From Thalassospira sp. MCCC 1A01148 (GTDB taxonomy: Bacteria; Pseudomonadota; Alphaproteobacteria; Rhodospirillales; Thalassospiraceae): a DNA stretch of 64,000 bases. This document shows, in pieces, positions 44,575 to 54,469 of this stretch. Positions within the stretch are counted from its first letter, which is position 1. Each line of letters begins with the position of its first letter. The DNA lies in assembly GCF_001613795.1 (NCBI RefSeq), contig NZ_LPVZ01000020.1, positions 1,054,001-1,118,000 of the forward strand, in the 5' to 3' direction. The notes beneath the pieces were generated by a model. That model worked only from the letters and a program-made list of their open reading frames with translations. It was not told where the DNA came from and made no database searches. A program made the position numbers and the translations under genes.

Positions 44575-46101
44575 GTGAAAACACCAGAAACGCCAAAAAC
44601 CAATGCTTCCGCAAATTCGGCCGATAAAAAAGAATCGTCCGAAACCATTTCCGTTGATAGCAAGGGCAATGCGAACTCGACCAGCAAAAAGGCCGAGACA
44701 GGGTCTGCGCCAAAGTCCAGCGTGCCAAACGCCGGAACGGGCAAGGCTGGTGCAACCGGCACGACCAAAGACAGCAGCGCTGCGGGCAAAACCACAGACA
44801 ATGCTGGTGCACCGACAGGCGGCACCTCGAAACCCGACTCCAAAAACACCAAACCCGTAGATGGAGCAAAGGCCGCCTCGCCCAAGCCAGGCACTGCACC
44901 CAAAAGCAAAAGCGGCGGCGGTGGAAAAGCTCTGTTCCTTTTCGTGATCATCATTGTCGGCGCCTTGGCTGCTGGTTGGCTGACGCGTGCCATCTGGTGG
45001 CGCGATGCCGAACCGGTTCTGGCACAGTATATTCCTGGCGAAATTCTTGCTGAAATCGCGCCAGAGGGCGTTGGCCCGGATGTAACGTCCGGCACCGAAG
45101 TTGCCGTTACAAACACCCCGGCTGATACCAGCTCTTCGGATGGTGGAACTCTTCCAGACCCCAGCGAAGATGCCGGAATGGCCGAGAAGGATGATGGCGC
45201 ACTCGCAACCGAAGACATGCTGCCAAGTGCGGGTGAAAACAGTGCATCAACAGCAAATGCCGACCCCATCCCGGATGGGGCTGTTGTAATTGATCCCGAT
45301 CTGACCGAACGCCTGTCGCGTCTGGAAGGTACGATTGATGCGCTTCGTGAACGCCTGAATAACGAACGTGGCGACACGCTGAACAACACGGTTGCACGCC
45401 GCATGGCAGAAATCGAAACCCGTACCGCCCCGATCGAGGAACTGGCACGGGTCGAGAGCGAACTGGCCGGTGTCGCCAATGAAATGCGCGAACTGTCTGC
45501 GCGCCTGTCGACCATGGAAGAAGAAATCCGTGCGACCAGCGGCCTGCGGGTTGAAAGCCGCGGTCAGGCAATTGTCATGGCCGTGACCATCCTACGTGAT
45601 GCCCTTCAGCGGGGCGGACCATTTGTGATTGCTTTGAACCAGCTTGAACGCAGTGCAGGCGACGACGAAGTCATTGCGCAACAGATCGCAACCCTGAAAC
45701 CATTGGCCGAACAAGGCGCACCGACGCTTGAAAAACTACGCCAGTCCTTCCCGGCGATGGCACAGGAAGCCGTCGCGGCTGCCACCGATGATCATTCTGG
45801 AAGTGTCCTTGATGCGACCTGGGCAAACATCAAGAAGCTGGTTCCGATCCGGCGTGTGGATACAGCGGGCGAAGAGTCGCTTGAAGGTCGCTTGGTTCTG
45901 GCAGAGAACGCCTTGGCACAAGATGACCTTGATGCCGCCGTTGAGGCCCTTCAAGGGATCGAAGGCGATCATGCTGCTGCCGCCGTCAGTGACTGGCTTC
46001 AGGCTGCCGAAAATCGCCAGACCCTGAATGACGCGATCGCTACACTGAGCTCACATGCAATCAGCATTCTGACCAGTACCGGTCCGGAGGGTAGCCAATG
46101 A
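44575..46101 (+). CDS. Mitofilin (Mic60)-like inner-membrane protein
   Basis: A 508-residue protein with GTG start. An N-terminal cytoplasmic Ala/Ser/Thr/Lys-rich, low-complexity segment of about 115 residues leads to one membrane helix (LFLFVIIIVGALAAGWL, about 119-141). Residues about 240-325 form a coiled coil (LSRLEGTIDALRERLNNE), and the C-terminal third (ALNQLERSAGDDEVIAQQ, LDDLDAAVEALQGIEGDH) is helical, as in the mitofilin domain of alphaproteobacterial Mic60. Mic60 shapes mitochondrial cristae; bacterial homologues lie beside heme genes, as here, between hemD and hemY. The hemY start overlaps its stop by 4 bp. Domain assignment is by architecture and synteny. Confidence 0.8.
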   Translation: MKTPETPKTNASANSADKKESSETISVDSKGNANSTSKKAETGSAPKSSVPNAGTGKAGATGTTKDSSAAGKTTDNAGAPTGGTSKPDSKNTKPVDGAKAASPKPGTAPKSKSGGGGKALFLFVIIIVGALAAGWLTRAIWWRDAEPVLAQYIPGEILAEIAPEGVGPDVTSGTEVAVTNTPADTSSSDGGTLPDPSEDAGMAEKDDGALATEDMLPSAGENSASTANADPIPDGAVVIDPDLTERLSRLEGTIDALRERLNNERGDTLNNTVARRMAEIETRTAPIEELARVESELAGVANEMRELSARLSTMEEEIRATSGLRVESRGQAIVMAVTILRDALQRGGPFVIALNQLERSAGDDEVIAQQIATLKPLAEQGAPTLEKLRQSFPAMAQEAVAAATDDHSGSVLDATWANIKKLVPIRRVDTAGEESLEGRLVLAENALAQDDLDAAVEALQGIEGDHAAAAVSDWLQAAENRQTLNDAIATLSSHAISILTSTGPEGSQ

Positions 46102-47549
46102 TCCGCCTTCTGATCTTTATCCTGATCACCGCCGCACTGGTTTTCTGCACCGTCTGGTTTGCCGATAATCCGGGCCGCATGACAATTGTCTGGCTGGGAT
46201 ATCGCTTTGACGGGTCAATCGGCATGGTTGCGCTTGGCTTGTTGGCGCTGACGGCCGTTCTGGTCTTGCTGTGGCGTGGCTGGACCATCATTGCCAATTC
46301 GCCAGGCTGGCTCGGCCGCCTGTTGGGCAGCCGACGCCGCAAAAAAGGCCAGCAGGCCCTGACCATGGGGTTGCTGGAATTGGCATCAGGTGATGTGCGT
46401 CAGGCACTCCGCCATACAAGAGCTGTGGACCGTTATCTTGAGGATGACACACTGACCCGGCTTTTAACCGCACAAGCCGCAGAGCTTGATGGCAACAATG
46501 ATGCCGCCAAGCGTCAGTTTGAGGCGATGCTCGAGAAGCCCGACTCTGCGTTCTTTGGGCTTCGTGGTCTGTTACAGCTTTCCCTGAAAGCCGATGATCG
46601 CGACTCTGCGCTTGATTATGCTGAACGGGCACACCGGCTGCGTCCACGCAATCCGGCTGTCATAGTGACACTGTTTGACTTGCTGCTGACCTCCAAACGC
46701 TGGGACAGGGCGCTTAGCCTGTTGGTTGATGCGCAGAAAGCATCCGTCTTTAGCGAGGAAGAACTCACCCATCGCCGCGCCCTTCTGATCACGGCAAAGG
46801 CAGAAGACGCCATCGCCGCCGGTGAAAATGCCGAGGCCATCAAGCTTCTGCGCAAAGCGCTCAACTCTGCGGGCGACTTCACCGGCGCTGCAGTGCTTCT
46901 GGCCGGGCTTTATCGTGATCTGAAACAGGATAGCAAGGCACGCGATGTCGTGATGCAAAGCTGGCGCACCGCCCCGTCCGCGGCGCTGGGGGCTATTTTC
47001 CGAGAATCCCTGACGGGTGATCCGTTGGCACAGGTCAAATCAGTTGAAAAGCTGGTTGCCAACAACCCCGGTCATGTTGAAAGCCAGATCGTCCTGGCCG
47101 AAGCTGCCCTTGAAGCCGATCTTTGGGGCATTGCACGCAGCAATATTGAAAAGGCCATGGCAACAAAGGCCGAAGCGCGTCATTACCGCCTTCTGGCCGA
47201 TCTTGAGTTGCGTGAAAATCAGGACGGTGCAAAGGCGCGTGAATTGCTGATCAAGGCAAGCCATGCCAATCCTGATCCGGATTGGCGTTGCGGGGCCTGC
47301 GGCGCTGAAACTGACCGCTGGGTTGTTTCCTGCCCGTCCTGTCATTCGTTTGGCAGCGTTGAATGGCGGGCACCGCTTCGCGTTCATCAGGGCGATGCCA
47401 CCAAGGAAACCGCAAAACCGGACACCGCAAAACCATCTGCGATTGCACAAACCGGCGTCGTTATTGATCAGGATACAGAAACGGACAAAGCCAAAGTCGG
47501 TCCGACAAACGATGACACCAAAGACGGCAAGGCAACCATTAAGGCCTGA
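46098..47549 (+). CDS. hemY: HemY-family TPR protein with C-terminal zinc ribbon
   Basis: A 483-residue inner-membrane TPR protein of the proteobacterial HemY family, encoded in hem operons and needed for efficient late heme synthesis; this is unrelated to the Bacillus protoporphyrinogen oxidase of that name. Two N-terminal membrane segments (LLIFILITAALVFCTVWFA and VALGLLALTAVLVLLWRGW) precede several TPR-like helix pairs. Residues 396-421 hold a four-cysteine ribbon, C398-GA-C401 and C412-PS-C415, similar to the rubredoxin-like tail of LapB/YciM. A polar low-complexity tail follows. The start overlaps the mitofilin-like gene by 4 bp. Confidence 0.88.
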   Translation: MIRLLIFILITAALVFCTVWFADNPGRMTIVWLGYRFDGSIGMVALGLLALTAVLVLLWRGWTIIANSPGWLGRLLGSRRRKKGQQALTMGLLELASGDVRQALRHTRAVDRYLEDDTLTRLLTAQAAELDGNNDAAKRQFEAMLEKPDSAFFGLRGLLQLSLKADDRDSALDYAERAHRLRPRNPAVIVTLFDLLLTSKRWDRALSLLVDAQKASVFSEEELTHRRALLITAKAEDAIAAGENAEAIKLLRKALNSAGDFTGAAVLLAGLYRDLKQDSKARDVVMQSWRTAPSAALGAIFRESLTGDPLAQVKSVEKLVANNPGHVESQIVLAEAALEADLWGIARSNIEKAMATKAEARHYRLLADLELRENQDGAKARELLIKASHANPDPDWRCGACGAETDRWVVSCPSCHSFGSVEWRAPLRVHQGDATKETAKPDTAKPSAIAQTGVVIDQDTETDKAKVGPTNDDTKDGKATIKA

Positions 47550-47572
47550 TTTTCCGTTCTGACCCAACCAAC

Positions 47573-47609
47573 AAAAAACCCCGCAAGGCACATCCTTGCG
47601 GGGTTTTGC
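47573..47609. terminator. Bidirectional terminator between hemY and purH
   Basis: AAAACCCCGCAAGG and CCTTGCGGGGTTTT form a perfect stem around CACAT, with an A run before and T-rich sequence after. It serves both convergent genes. Confidence 0.9.
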
Positions 47610-47627
47610 TTTTAAGGCCCGAAGCGC

Positions 47628-49205
47628 CTAGTGGCGGAAATGACGCATGCCGGTAAAGACCATGGCGATGTCATTTTCATCAGCTGCGGCGATGACTTCT
47701 TCGTCACGCATGGAACCACCGGGCTGGATCACTGCGGTCGCACCCGCCTTGACCGCGGCCAAAAGACCATCGGCAAACGGGAAGAACGCGTCCGACGATA
47801 CCACTGATCCCTGCGTGCGCAGATCGCTTTCGCCGGCATTCTTGCCAGCTTCTTCCGCTTTCCATGCCGCAATGCGCGAGCTGTCAACACGGCTCATCTG
47901 ACCAGCACCGATACCAACAGTCTTGCCGTCTTTGACATAGACAATGGCATTTGATTTGACGTGCTTGCCAACGCGGAAAGCAAACAGAAGATCATCAAGC
48001 TCTGCCTCGGACGGCTTGCGCTTGGTCACAACTTTCAGCTCGTCGCGTTTGACGCGACCGGCATCACGGTTCTGAAGCAGGTAACCGCCCGCCAGCGAAC
48101 GCAGCGTCATGTCTTCGCCTGCCGGATCGGCCATACCACCGGTGACCAGAAGACGCAGGTTTTTCTTTGCAGCCAGAACTTCCTTGGCGGCGTCATCGGC
48201 ATCCGGACAGATGACGACTTCGGCAAACAGTTTGGCGATTTCTTCGGCCGTTTGTTTATCAAGCGTACGGTTGACAGCGATGATGCCACCAAACGCCGAT
48301 ACCGGATCACAAGAAAGCGCCTTGTTATAGGCTTCAATCAGGCTTTCACCTTCGGCAACGCCACATGGATTGGCGTGTTTGATGATCGCAACTGCCGGCT
48401 TTTCATCGAACTCGGACACCAGCTCGAACGCGGCGTCGGTGTCGTTCAGATTATTAAACGACAGTTCCTTGCCCTGCAGCTGGGTCGCGGTGGCCACACC
48501 GGGACGGTTCTTGCCGTTGGTATAGAACGCTGCCTGCTGATGCGGGTTTTCGCCGTAACGCAGCGTCTGTTTCAGTTCGCTCGAAACATTCAAACGTTGC
48601 GGGAAGGTTTCACCAAGTTCACCGGCAAACCAGCTTGAAATCGCCGAGTCATAAGCACCCGTGCGGGCAAAGGCCTTTGCAGCCAGAACACGGCGGGTTT
48701 CAGCGGTGGTGGCACCACTATTGTCATTCATCTCGGCAACGACGCGGTCATAATCGGACGGATCAACAACCACTGTCACCGACTCATGGTTCTTGGCCGC
48801 AGAGCGGATCATGCTTGGCCCGCCGATATCGATATTTTCGATGCAGGTATCGAAATCGGCACCTTTTGCAACGGTTTCCTCGAACGGATACAGGTTCACA
48901 CAAACCAGATCGATCGGGGAAATGTCGTTATCTTCCATCGCCTGCATATGGCTGGAAAGAGAACGGCGGCCCAGAAGGCCGCCGTGAATCTTCGGATGAA
49001 GAGTCTTGACGCGACCGTCCATAATTTCGGGAAAACCGGTGTGATCGGCAACTTCTTTGACCGGCACGCCAGCGGCTTCAATCGCCTTGGCAGAGCCACC
49101 GGTTGAGAGGATTTCAACACCCTGTGCGTGGAGGGATTTGGCAAATTCGACCAGACCGGTCTTGTCGGAAACGGAAATAAGCGCGCGCGCAATACGAGCA
49201 GTCAT
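47628..49205 (-). CDS. purH: Bifunctional AICAR transformylase / IMP cyclohydrolase
   Basis: A 525-residue enzyme catalysing the last two steps of IMP synthesis. The N-terminal cyclohydrolase domain (MGS-like fold) starts [17 protein letters not shown] and contains [16 protein letters not shown] and [13 protein letters not shown]; the transformylase domain carries the [11 protein letters not shown] motif with its active-site Lys-His, and [24 protein letters not shown]. Length is typical. Start 49205 gives the family N terminus MTARIARAL; 49220 is an alternative five codons upstream. Confidence 0.96.
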   Translation of the reverse strand: MTARIARALISVSDKTGLVEFAKSLHAQGVEILSTGGSAKAIEAAGVPVKEVADHTGFPEIMDGRVKTLHPKIHGGLLGRRSLSSHMQAMEDNDISPIDLVCVNLYPFEETVAKGADFDTCIENIDIGGPSMIRSAAKNHESVTVVVDPSDYDRVVAEMNDNSGATTAETRRVLAAKAFARTGAYDSAISSWFAGELGETFPQRLNVSSELKQTLRYGENPHQQAAFYTNGKNRPGVATATQLQGKELSFNNLNDTDAAFELVSEFDEKPAVAIIKHANPCGVAEGESLIEAYNKALSCDPVSAFGGIIAVNRTLDKQTAEEIAKLFAEVVICPDADDAAKEVLAAKKNLRLLVTGGMADPAGEDMTLRSLAGGYLLQNRDAGRVKRDELKVVTKRKPSEAELDDLLFAFRVGKHVKSNAIVYVKDGKTVGIGAGQMSRVDSSRIAAWKAEEAGKNAGESDLRTQGSVVSSDAFFPFADGLLAAVKAGATAVIQPGGSMRDEEVIAAADENDIAMVFTGMRHFRH

Positions 49206-49547
49206 TGGGTTCGCTTTCATGCATCAATGTGATGAAGGTTGCGGACCCATTGATGATATATCGGCCCACAAAATCAGGAATGCGCATGGCTGCTCGTGCA
49301 TGCGAAATGAAAGTGTGCGGGCAAACCGGCCTTTAAACGGGATTGGAAACAGATGCGTCCGATCCGGGCCGACACATGATCAATGAGTCCGAACCATGTT
49401 TCGCGCGGAGCTTTAGCATGTGCGACGCAAAATGTGGACCCCGATTCTTGCATGGCGGGTTTCCAGGTGTGTTGACGCCGATCCACCTGTAACGCAAAGC
49501 GGCGGTGACATTACGGCCACCTCGCCCAGATATTACCCAGCTGACAG
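49206..49547. other. Intergenic region upstream of purH
   Basis: 342 bp between the HglS-like gene end and purH. It should contain the purH promoter, but no sigma-70 consensus or purine riboswitch is convincing. No gene is supported. Confidence 0.5.
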
Positions 49548-50954
49548 TCAGGCTACGTTTTTGCGTATACCGAGTGCCTCAAGCGCTGTGTTTAGCGAGT
49601 CTTGCTCAAGCCCGGCATACAGGTCGAGTTCATCACCAACCGGTGCCCCAAGAGAGTCTTCGAATACCTTTTGGTTGGACTGTTCGGAATAGTTTTTCTG
49701 CTCGTCACTGCCAAGATTGGACTGGAAAATCCCAGCCGCACTGACCGGCAGGAAATCCTCGTAGATGATTGGATCGGCACGCAGATATCCCTGATCGACC
49801 AATGCGTTGATCGACCCCGCCAGATCCTCTTTCTTAGCCGCGTTCAAACCTGCCTTGGTCGGGCTGTAGCGGAAGAAAGCCAGTTTTTCGACACGCAGGG
49901 TTTCATAGTCATCCGGGAAGGCGCGAAAGCGTTCAGCCAGTTCGGCTTCATAATCGCGTGCGTTGGAGCCGCCCGCATTGATTTGCACAGCATGGCGAGT
50001 CGCGGCCAGCAACGTATCATAAAGCTTGCGCCCCTCGGCGGTCAGGGCGATGCCGCGCTGTTCGATCTCGCCAAACCGGGCGGTATGGGTTCCGACCGTT
50101 TCATCACGGCGACCACCGATAAAGTTCACCCGTTCTTCAAGTGCCTTGAAGCTGGTCTGGCGCAACAGGATCGGACAGGACCGTGCAGGTGGCCCTTCAA
50201 CAATTGCCTTTGGCGTGATGCCACGCTTGGGCATGTTCTGCTGCACGGCATCGATATCCAGGGTGCGCGGTGTCAGGTGGTTGATATGCGGCCCCTTGAA
50301 GCAGACCACATCGGCAATCAGGCGATGGGCGTCATGAAGTTTCTGATAGGTTTCAAGCGTTACGGTCGCATCGCTATGCCAACGGAAGGTCTCCAATGCC
50401 TCGGCAACGAACTGTTCTGCCTGCGTTCGGGTCAGACCGCCGTTTTTCTCTGCCAGATAAATCAGTTTAATGGCATCCGCGGTGAAGATGTCACGCTGTG
50501 CCAGAATGCCTTCGGCTTGGCTTCGCAGATCTTCGTCTTCGATCAGCTCCAGACGCAAAAGAGACGTGAAGACACGGAACGGATTGCGTTTAAGCGCTTC
50601 CTCGTCAATCGGGCGAAATGCGGTTGAATGCACCGGCACACCAGCAACAGACAAATCATAATAGCCCACCGGATGCATACCCATAACGGCAAACAAGCGG
50701 CGCATGTTAAACAGTTCTTCTGGTTTACCGAGCCGGATCGCACCGTGGCGTTCAAGGTCGATACGCTCAAGCTCGCTGTTATGTGCAAGGCTATCGGCAA
50801 GTTCGGTTTCGGCTTCAAGTTTGCTCTGATTGATCTCGGAAACCAGTTCCATCAGCGTGCCGTATTGCGGCACTTCGCTGCGATACAAGTCAGACATCGC
50901 GCTTGAAAACATCAAACGGATTTCATCAGGATGGACTAAGGCGTCTGTCGACAT
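49548..50954 (-). CDS. hglS: 2-oxoadipate dioxygenase/decarboxylase (HglS/YdcJ, DUF1338)
   Basis: A 468-residue DUF1338 protein. In Pseudomonas putida HglS is a non-heme iron enzyme that converts 2-oxoadipate to D-2-hydroxyglutarate in D-lysine catabolism. The family motif ERIDLERHGAIRLGKPEE places His70 and Arg74, and FKGPHINHLTPR places His226, at the positions I recall for the metal and substrate residues of the P. putida enzyme; a Glu in RFGEIEQRG (296) is a likely third ligand. GGAGG lies four bases before the start. An ALDH7-type dehydrogenase of the same pathway is encoded at 62.8 kb. Residue numbers are from memory of the family. Confidence 0.88.
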   Translation of the reverse strand: MSTDALVHPDEIRLMFSSAMSDLYRSEVPQYGTLMELVSEINQSKLEAETELADSLAHNSELERIDLERHGAIRLGKPEELFNMRRLFAVMGMHPVGYYDLSVAGVPVHSTAFRPIDEEALKRNPFRVFTSLLRLELIEDEDLRSQAEGILAQRDIFTADAIKLIYLAEKNGGLTRTQAEQFVAEALETFRWHSDATVTLETYQKLHDAHRLIADVVCFKGPHINHLTPRTLDIDAVQQNMPKRGITPKAIVEGPPARSCPILLRQTSFKALEERVNFIGGRRDETVGTHTARFGEIEQRGIALTAEGRKLYDTLLAATRHAVQINAGGSNARDYEAELAERFRAFPDDYETLRVEKLAFFRYSPTKAGLNAAKKEDLAGSINALVDQGYLRADPIIYEDFLPVSAAGIFQSNLGSDEQKNYSEQSNQKVFEDSLGAPVGDELDLYAGLEQDSLNTALEALGIRKNVA

Positions 50955-51177
50955 GGGGCCTCCAAAAGACGGGATCATAGTGAACCGATGGAATGTCCTT
51001 GCCGGGCAGGGTCATTCCCATTCATCATCAGGATGGCAAAATATGGCCCGCTTTCGGGCATGACAAACGACAATTTTGCACGAATTCATTCCGTCAAAGA
51101 ATGAACGTGAAAACCTCTGAAACGAAGAATGGAAATGGGTCGAGCAGGGTCGATTTCCAGTGGAGCGACAAGAAACC

Positions 51178-53127
51178 CTAAGAGGCCGTCTCGGTTTCGC
51201 TGTCATTCCTGTCAGCAAAAATCGACTTCACACCGATCTCCGGCGGTTGGAATTCCGGCACCAACTGGCTGATCAGCTCCAGCGTTTTTGTCGTGTTACG
51301 GTTGGTTGCACTGTCTTCCAATGCATCAAAAACCTGCTTGATCAGGCTGTAATCTACCACACGCGGCGCCGCCAAGAGCACCCCGTCGGTTTCGGTCGGA
51401 ACAGGCGGTTCTGAGTCATGGAAAAGCTCTTCATAAAGCTTTTCACCCGGACGCAAGCCGGTCACCTTGATTTCCACATCCTTGTCCGGCTGCAAGCCAG
51501 ACAGCAGGATCATCTGTCGCGCCAGATCAACGATCTTAACCGGGCGGCCCATATCAAGGACGAAAATCTTTCCGCCTTCGGTCACCCCGTGACGTCCGAG
51601 TTCCGCTGATTGCAGAACAAGCTCCACCGCCTCGGCAATGGTCATGAAGTATCGGGTAATGCCTTCATGCGTGACAGTCAGCGGTCCGCCCGCCTCAAGC
51701 TGGCGCTTGAACAACGGCACCACAGACCCGGTAGAACCCAGAACGTTGCCAAAGCGCACAGTCACAAACCGGGTCGATCCGCGCTGGTCAAGTGGCAAGG
51801 TTTCCAGCGCCTGACAATAACATTCCGCCAGGCGTTTTGATGCGCCCATGACGTTGGCCGGGTTCACCGCCTTGTCGGTTGAAATCAGAACCATCGTGCC
51901 GACACCGGCCGCACGGCAGGCCTCAGCCACATTCCGTGTGCCCAGCGTATTGGTCAGAATGCCTTCGTTGGGGTTGTGCTCAACCAGCGGCACATGCTTA
52001 TACGCCGCCGCATGGAACACGATTTCGGGTTTGTAGCGATCAAACACCTGACCGATCCGGGTTTGATCGCGCACATCGCCAAGAATACTGTCGCGCGGAA
52101 TATCCGGGTGCTTTTCCGCCATTTCCATGTCGATGGCGTAAAGCTGAAACTCCCCGGCATCCAGCAAGGTCAGGCTGCTTGGGTCATAGGATGCGATCTG
52201 CCGCACCAGTTCCGAGCCGATTGATCCGCCCGCACCCGTGACCAGCACACGTTTGCCGGAAATCATTTCGCGCACACGATCTCGATCCAGCCGCGCCTGA
52301 GGACGGCCCAGCAGATCTTCAATCGCGACCGGGCGAATTTGCAGCGGATCAGCAAGGCCTTCACGCAGATCACCCAGCTTGGGCAAACGCGCCAGCGTCA
52401 TGCCATAGCGATCAGCGATCTCGACCCAGTTGGCGTTGTCTTCATGGCGAAGCGCATCCCCGCTCAGAACCAGCCGCCGTGGCAAACCGTACCTGCCCTT
52501 TTGCAATTTCGAAATTACATCTTCGAGCTGATCAACCGTCGCCAGAACATCAACACCGTGCATGTTACGCCCGACACGCCCCTGAGTCAGGGAAACAATG
52601 CCGATCACCTTGAATGGCGTATCAGCAGATCGTTCGGTTTCACGGATAAAGGCCTCGGCCTCATCGCCCGCCCCGATCAACAGAACCGGCAAACGTGACG
52701 TCCCTTGGCGCACCAGTGCGCGCGCCGTTGATTTGTCTTTGGCAATCCGATAGGTCAGACGCGACCCACCCAAAAGCGCCATCAGCAAAAACCACTGAAT
52801 AATCGGCGCCGAACGCGGCATCCAGTCAAGGCGCGTTGTCAGAAACAGAACAAGGAAAAGGACGGCCACCGCAACCGAGACGGCCTTGGCAATCCGGATC
52901 ACGTCATTCAGCGACGCATAGCGCCAGATCCCGCGATAGAGCCCGAAATACCAGAAGGACACAGCCGCGATCAGCGTAAAGATACCTGCCGAAAACAGGA
53001 TGTTTTGCGGCGCATAGTAAACCACACCATCCCCGACCCGCAGATACAACGCCAACGGGAATGAGATTGCCGCCATGATGACGTCATGGACAAAGGCGAT
53101 GTGGCTTCGCTGAAACGATCGCAGCAT
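51178..53127 (-). CDS. Nucleoside-diphosphate-sugar 4,6-dehydratase, CapD/WbpM type
   Basis: A 649-residue membrane-anchored short-chain dehydrogenase/epimerase of polysaccharide synthesis. Residues about 10-130 hold four membrane helices, a cytoplasmic Rossmann-like segment (LPVLLIGAGDEAEAFIRE) spans about 145-280, and the catalytic domain begins KRVLVTGAGGSIGSE at about 295. The segment STDKAVNPANVMGASKR carries the catalytic Thr-Asp-Lys and Lys positions of the FlaA1/WbpM family, which make UDP-4-keto-6-deoxy sugars from UDP-GlcNAc for O-antigen, capsule or flagellin glycans. The adjacent polyprenyl-phosphate glycosyltransferase fits that pathway. Confidence 0.92.
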   Translation of the reverse strand: MLRSFQRSHIAFVHDVIMAAISFPLALYLRVGDGVVYYAPQNILFSAGIFTLIAAVSFWYFGLYRGIWRYASLNDVIRIAKAVSVAVAVLFLVLFLTTRLDWMPRSAPIIQWFLLMALLGGSRLTYRIAKDKSTARALVRQGTSRLPVLLIGAGDEAEAFIRETERSADTPFKVIGIVSLTQGRVGRNMHGVDVLATVDQLEDVISKLQKGRYGLPRRLVLSGDALRHEDNANWVEIADRYGMTLARLPKLGDLREGLADPLQIRPVAIEDLLGRPQARLDRDRVREMISGKRVLVTGAGGSIGSELVRQIASYDPSSLTLLDAGEFQLYAIDMEMAEKHPDIPRDSILGDVRDQTRIGQVFDRYKPEIVFHAAAYKHVPLVEHNPNEGILTNTLGTRNVAEACRAAGVGTMVLISTDKAVNPANVMGASKRLAECYCQALETLPLDQRGSTRFVTVRFGNVLGSTGSVVPLFKRQLEAGGPLTVTHEGITRYFMTIAEAVELVLQSAELGRHGVTEGGKIFVLDMGRPVKIVDLARQMILLSGLQPDKDVEIKVTGLRPGEKLYEELFHDSEPPVPTETDGVLLAAPRVVDYSLIKQVFDALEDSATNRNTTKTLELISQLVPEFQPPEIGVKSIFADRNDSETETAS

Positions 53128-53253
53128 GCGGTCCCTTACTCGCAGATTTATGTTTTTATAAGGATATACCCGCTTTGCAACTGGCGGATAAGGCTTTCTT
53201 TTCGCGCCCTGTCCCGATCAAGTCAAGCAGTGCCCGCATCGGAAGAGTGTTCA

Positions 53254-54264
53254 TCACTCCGCGTTTCCGCGCACAGGCATCCGCACCATCATGCCAACCA
53301 GACCAAGCACAACAATCAGTGCTGCAATCACCCGCATCCAGTCCGGCGTATCACTCTGGGCAAAACAGACACCGATCAGAACAAGGTTGCTGATCAGGAT
53401 CATGACCGACACCCGGGCATGGGAAAAGCCGCGCTGGGCGGCTTTCTGATAGAAGTGTTCACGATGCGCCTGCCAGATTTTCTCGCGCCGCAAGGCACGT
53501 TTGATCAGGGTAAATGTTGCATCAAACAGATAATAGGATGGCAAAATCAGCGCGATGGCCCATGCCCCTTCGGATGCGACCTTTAACAACAGCCACCCCA
53601 GAATAAAGCCAAGCGGTACCGACCCGACATCACCAAGAAACAATTTCGCAGGATGCCAGTTCCAGATCAGAAACCCGATCATGATCGCAAGAATGCCAAG
53701 CCCGATATAACCAAGACCAATGAATTGCGGTAGCGGCACATAAAGCGCGAGCACGAAAATCCCAAGGCCGATTGAACCCGCTTCGACACCGGTAATCCCG
53801 TCAATCCCGTCCATGAAATTGAACAGATTAATAAACCAGACCCATGCCAAAACCACCAACACGTGATCCAGCCAGATCGGCACCAGCCCCCCAAGAACCG
53901 GTTTATCAAGCGCCAACATGCCAATGATTACGGCGACAAATTGCACAGCAAAACGTTTGGCGGCAGACAGGTCATGACGATCATCAAGCCAACTGAGCAA
54001 CCCGAGTCCGGCACAGGCCCCCAGCATCAACCAATCCGTGATTTCTGTTACACCGGTAAAGGCAAAAACACCTGCCACCAGCACAATCAAAAGCGGTGTC
54101 ACAGCAAGCCCGCCACCGCGCGGGGTCGGAACGGCGTGACTGGAACGGTGGTTGGGCATGTCAAGGATTGCCTTGCACCGCAGATAGTTCAGCACCACCC
54201 ATGTCAGCAACATGGAGCCAACCAGAAAGATGCTTGCAAAGGTCGCAAGTCCTGCAAAAGTCAT
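53254..54264 (-). CDS. MraY-like polyprenyl-phosphate sugar-1-phosphate transferase (WecA/WbpL group)
   Basis: A 336-residue integral membrane enzyme with about ten helices. The conserved cytoplasmic segments are visible: DMPNHRSSHAVPTPRGGG near residue 35, the metal-binding NLFNFMDGIDGI near 155 and the GDVGSVPLGFILG segment near 210. It should transfer a hexosamine-1-phosphate, such as GlcNAc or a 6-deoxy derivative, to undecaprenyl phosphate, the first step of O-antigen or capsule repeat synthesis. It is not MraY, which would sit in the mur cluster. The start was set 60 bp inside the longest frame, before the first helix. Confidence 0.9.
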   Translation of the reverse strand: MTFAGLATFASIFLVGSMLLTWVVLNYLRCKAILDMPNHRSSHAVPTPRGGGLAVTPLLIVLVAGVFAFTGVTEITDWLMLGACAGLGLLSWLDDRHDLSAAKRFAVQFVAVIIGMLALDKPVLGGLVPIWLDHVLVVLAWVWFINLFNFMDGIDGITGVEAGSIGLGIFVLALYVPLPQFIGLGYIGLGILAIMIGFLIWNWHPAKLFLGDVGSVPLGFILGWLLLKVASEGAWAIALILPSYYLFDATFTLIKRALRREKIWQAHREHFYQKAAQRGFSHARVSVMILISNLVLIGVCFAQSDTPDWMRVIAALIVVLGLVGMMVRMPVRGNAE

Positions 54265-54469
54265 CGTTGGATCGCCCTTGTCCCTGTCCCCGTCAGATCG
54301 ATCCGTCTGGATTAGCCGGACCAATTGCCCATCGCAAGGCTTTTCACCCGATCAATGCATCCGGCCAAGCCGCACAAGGCAGCTATGCCGCGCAAAACCA
54401 TGCTTGATGCTTTACAGTTTGCCATGCTGGGCTTAACTACAGCACATAAACTGAAACCGGAGATATCCT

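Noticed and set aside
49274..49486. A 70-codon minus-strand frame in the purH upstream gap
   Set aside because: Short, with no ribosome-binding site and no family features; more likely promoter DNA.
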